Shown here piece after piece: positions 24,801 to 25,516 of a DNA stretch of 25,516 bases (position 1 is the stretch's first letter; every line of letters starts with the position of its first letter). The stretch is from assembly GCA_964467345.1 (NCBI GenBank), contig CAYXPY010000031.1:1-25516 (forward strand), written 5' to 3'. The stretch is from SM1-50 sp964467345 (GTDB lineage Archaea > Thermoplasmatota > E2 > DHVEG-1). A program made the translations under genes and the position numbers. The notes under the pieces were generated by a model. The model had not been told where the DNA came from and did no database searches. It saw nothing but the letters and a program-made list of their open reading frames with translations.

Positions 24801-25516
24801 GTTGCTCAGCAGTGTTGTAAATGAGAATGTCTTGTTTTTCCAGTAGTATCCATCGGTGGCACTGACATGCCAGTCATAGGATGTTCCATAGGAGAGTGGC
24901 GTCGTCGTGATTGGAATGGTAATGGTCGTCCCACTGTTGATATCATCACCAGTCTGGACACCACCGATGATATCGGGGGTCGTTGTAATCGTACATGCCA
25001 TGAGATCATTATCTGGGTCTGTTAACATAAAACTCAGATGAGAAAGCGTAATCGGAACATTCATGGCCCCGTTCAGCGGTTGTTCATTTGAAATCACTGG
25101 TGAATGGTCTTGCGAAATGATTTCTTCAAGCCCAACATCGTAAAAGCCTGAGGGGTTGTTTTGGTTATTGTAACATGTCGTAACCCATCCGCTGGTTCTT
25201 GCGATGTTTGAAAAACGTACTTCATCAAGAGTACCATAAAACTGCCTTCCACCTGTTGATCGATCGCCTAGATACATTCCTTCAGATGGCCACACGGGTG
25301 GCGGGCATGTCTTGATTCTCGCCACGTTGTTTACATAGAGATATGCAATGGAATCGCTATACGTTAATACCACATGGTACCAGGTGTTAAGTGAGATGGT
25401 TCTCCCATCGCTGATCCCGTTGATATAATACTGCAGAAAGGTACCAGTTAATTGAATGAATACCCCTTGCGAGGAGCCAGATCGCTGAGAGATGAAATAC
25501 CGTGCACCGTTCTGTG
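21843..25516 (-). CDS. Giant LamG / Ig-like / FG-GAP propeller surface protein, N-terminus beyond window
   Basis: The frame stays open to the window edge, giving 1224 visible residues; a GTG at 25373 is internal, not the start. From the first visible residue: a LamG/concanavalin-like domain (1-130, with NTWYHVVLTYSD and GTLDEVRFSNIAR), three Ig/FN3-like repeats (about 140-234, 237-337, 342-438), a beta-propeller (about 442-852), a further Ig-like repeat (857-957) and a terminal Ig-like domain (958-1224) that is split by an inserted jelly-roll-like domain (about 1018-1180). The propeller has eight calcium-loop-like motifs, such as DVNNDGVYE, DLNNDGIPE, DADNDGKFE and DINNDGICE, of which two are degenerate; this is the FG-GAP/VCBS pattern. 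No C-terminal membrane span is seen, so it is secreted or held by its N-terminus. Carbohydrate binding or adhesion is likely. Confidence 0.88.
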   Translation of the reverse strand, partial: QNGARYFISQRSGSSQGVFIQLTGTFLQYYINGISDGRTISLNTWYHVVLTYSDSIAYLYVNNVARIKTCPPPVWPSEGMYLGDRSTGGRQFYGTLDEVRFSNIARTSGWVTTCYNNQNNPSGFYDVGLEEIISQDHSPVISNEQPLNGAMNVPITLSHLSFMLTDPDNDLMACTITTTPDIIGGVQTGDDINSGTTITIPITTTPLSYGTSYDWHVSATDGYYWKNKTFSFTTLLSNTAPLQTNPSPGNNSGGIGFNPVLAISVSDTENDNMNIIFKTNASTGVWHQIGGTQYGTSGRYSQPTSEMNQYNKKYWWSVHVIDPLGSGQWTNKTYNFRTVQNITTPPTLSNAYPTGNQIVPYNPRLRITVNDAENDPLTVIFKTNASGSWQTIGSETDGNKMYAQNTTNMEIKNKKYFWSIHVHDGTFWVNNTYSFIVQPFVLKWSYNANVATSIAPLAVDVNNDGVYEVFGTGVGKAFCVNGLTGALIWQYYNNEIIYHSPFELGDLNNDGIPEMVISGSETFLNNGKTIALHANNGSVYWIANQESGGKYLCIADIDGNRYPYVFICSGDFFRGINSNGRLRKLRGTDGAVVQQTFVWRPCWGGIAVADADNDGKFELYLTDRCADYRREGQFGLGMQCYDAETFKLLWYQDAVTCSSHSMVLVDVNNDGVLDALASQQSSNNGGLFVVDGATRDKMPGYWNNRITGLGSHSNFPVYDINNDGICEFISGTDGPARMWKIGAWDSNISLGNASEPPKMANVIGDEKLEIISMSRGAKIFDGNGTLIETITNCYGMDTTLVQDVDNDWQNELIVLAGNGLLRCYDTSAYAPSPRVRTNNQFYSEQRTGAGVYVPPLGAPQPIIKSVSPADEAQDVSLNPMLRVRVIDYRYDLMNITISTNASGTWNTIAEYHTVGNGWYNISTSTMNMKNKTYYWRVTAFDPYGDRLVTEKTYRFTTLASPQISNIVATPSEIPSGGTVNISCTVTDGTSVTNVKVNVTAPNGQKTNLTASGGTPSWTRLTFDDFESGWGNYTKGGSSCSIYTGGTYAHQGTHAVKIQDFLGLDSSFYLTQPIDVNTPRYTSIKVDFWFIAHNMTNLTNFWVKYYDGQHWQIVDNYIKPGTQGYRPSDKPFDNDVFYHGVTWINETKYNFPTNMKIRFECDAQGGTKWVYIDQVYINATTAQGTNYYLTNMYNQIGTYQYFIWARDTMGNSIRSGINTFTVVS

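Overview
The window reads as archaeal chromosome. TATA-like boxes sit about 25 nt upstream of several leaderless or short-leader starts. The proline tRNA lacks an encoded CCA. The B12-dependent mutase is split into a catalytic and a cobalamin-binding subunit, and Ig-like/PKD/beta-helix surface proteins are abundant. I would guess an uncultured euryarchaeal, Thermoplasmata-like lineage, but nothing here fixes the taxon. Two runs of exactly 100 Ns (3688-3787 and 12984-13083) are scaffold gaps of unknown true size, so this is probably a metagenome or draft assembly.

Layout. 1-1915 holds the end-truncated gene of a CPBP intramembrane protease (minus), a 76-aa winged-helix protein resembling the MCM C-terminal domain, tRNA-Pro(UGG), a 47-aa zinc-ribbon protein and a 45-aa single-span membrane protein. 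2065-8481 is a minus-strand metabolic run: acyl-CoA dehydrogenase, acyl-CoA synthetase, ETF beta and ETF alpha (the last three linked by ATGA overlaps), then a gap-broken DUF6125-like gene and a 4-hydroxybutyryl-CoA dehydratase-like flavoprotein. 8607-12173 is a divergent plus-strand operon: corrinoid adenosyltransferase, acyl-CoA mutase large and small subunits, and the MeaB-type GTPase. A hairpin with T-runs on both sides (12183-12217) separates it from the convergent minus-strand set of thiolase, 3-hydroxyacyl-CoA dehydrogenase and crotonase, plus a gap-truncated secreted protein. 16225-25516 is a surface-protein region: a secreted beta-helix protein, a small winged-helix regulator, a 1164-aa membrane-anchored beta-helix/Ig/PKD protein with near-identical 297-bp internal repeats, and an N-terminally cut LamG/Ig/beta-propeller protein.

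How it fits together. The mutase would normally be called methylmalonyl-CoA mutase. At the two positions that bind the substrate carboxylate in the Propionibacterium enzyme (Tyr89, Arg207) it has Phe and Gln, the pair reported for isobutyryl-CoA mutase. Read that way, the three operons form one continuous route: (iso)butyrate activation, isobutyryl-CoA to butyryl-CoA using locally made adenosylcobalamin with MeaB maintenance, oxidation to crotonyl-CoA with electrons to ETF, hydration, oxidation and thiolysis to two acetyl-CoA. No propionyl-CoA carboxylase or methylmalonyl-CoA epimerase gene is visible, which agrees with this reading. The 4-hydroxybutyryl-CoA dehydratase-like protein lacks most catalytic residues of the studied enzyme and is probably something else. 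These residue arguments rest on reference sequences recalled from memory and need a real alignment.
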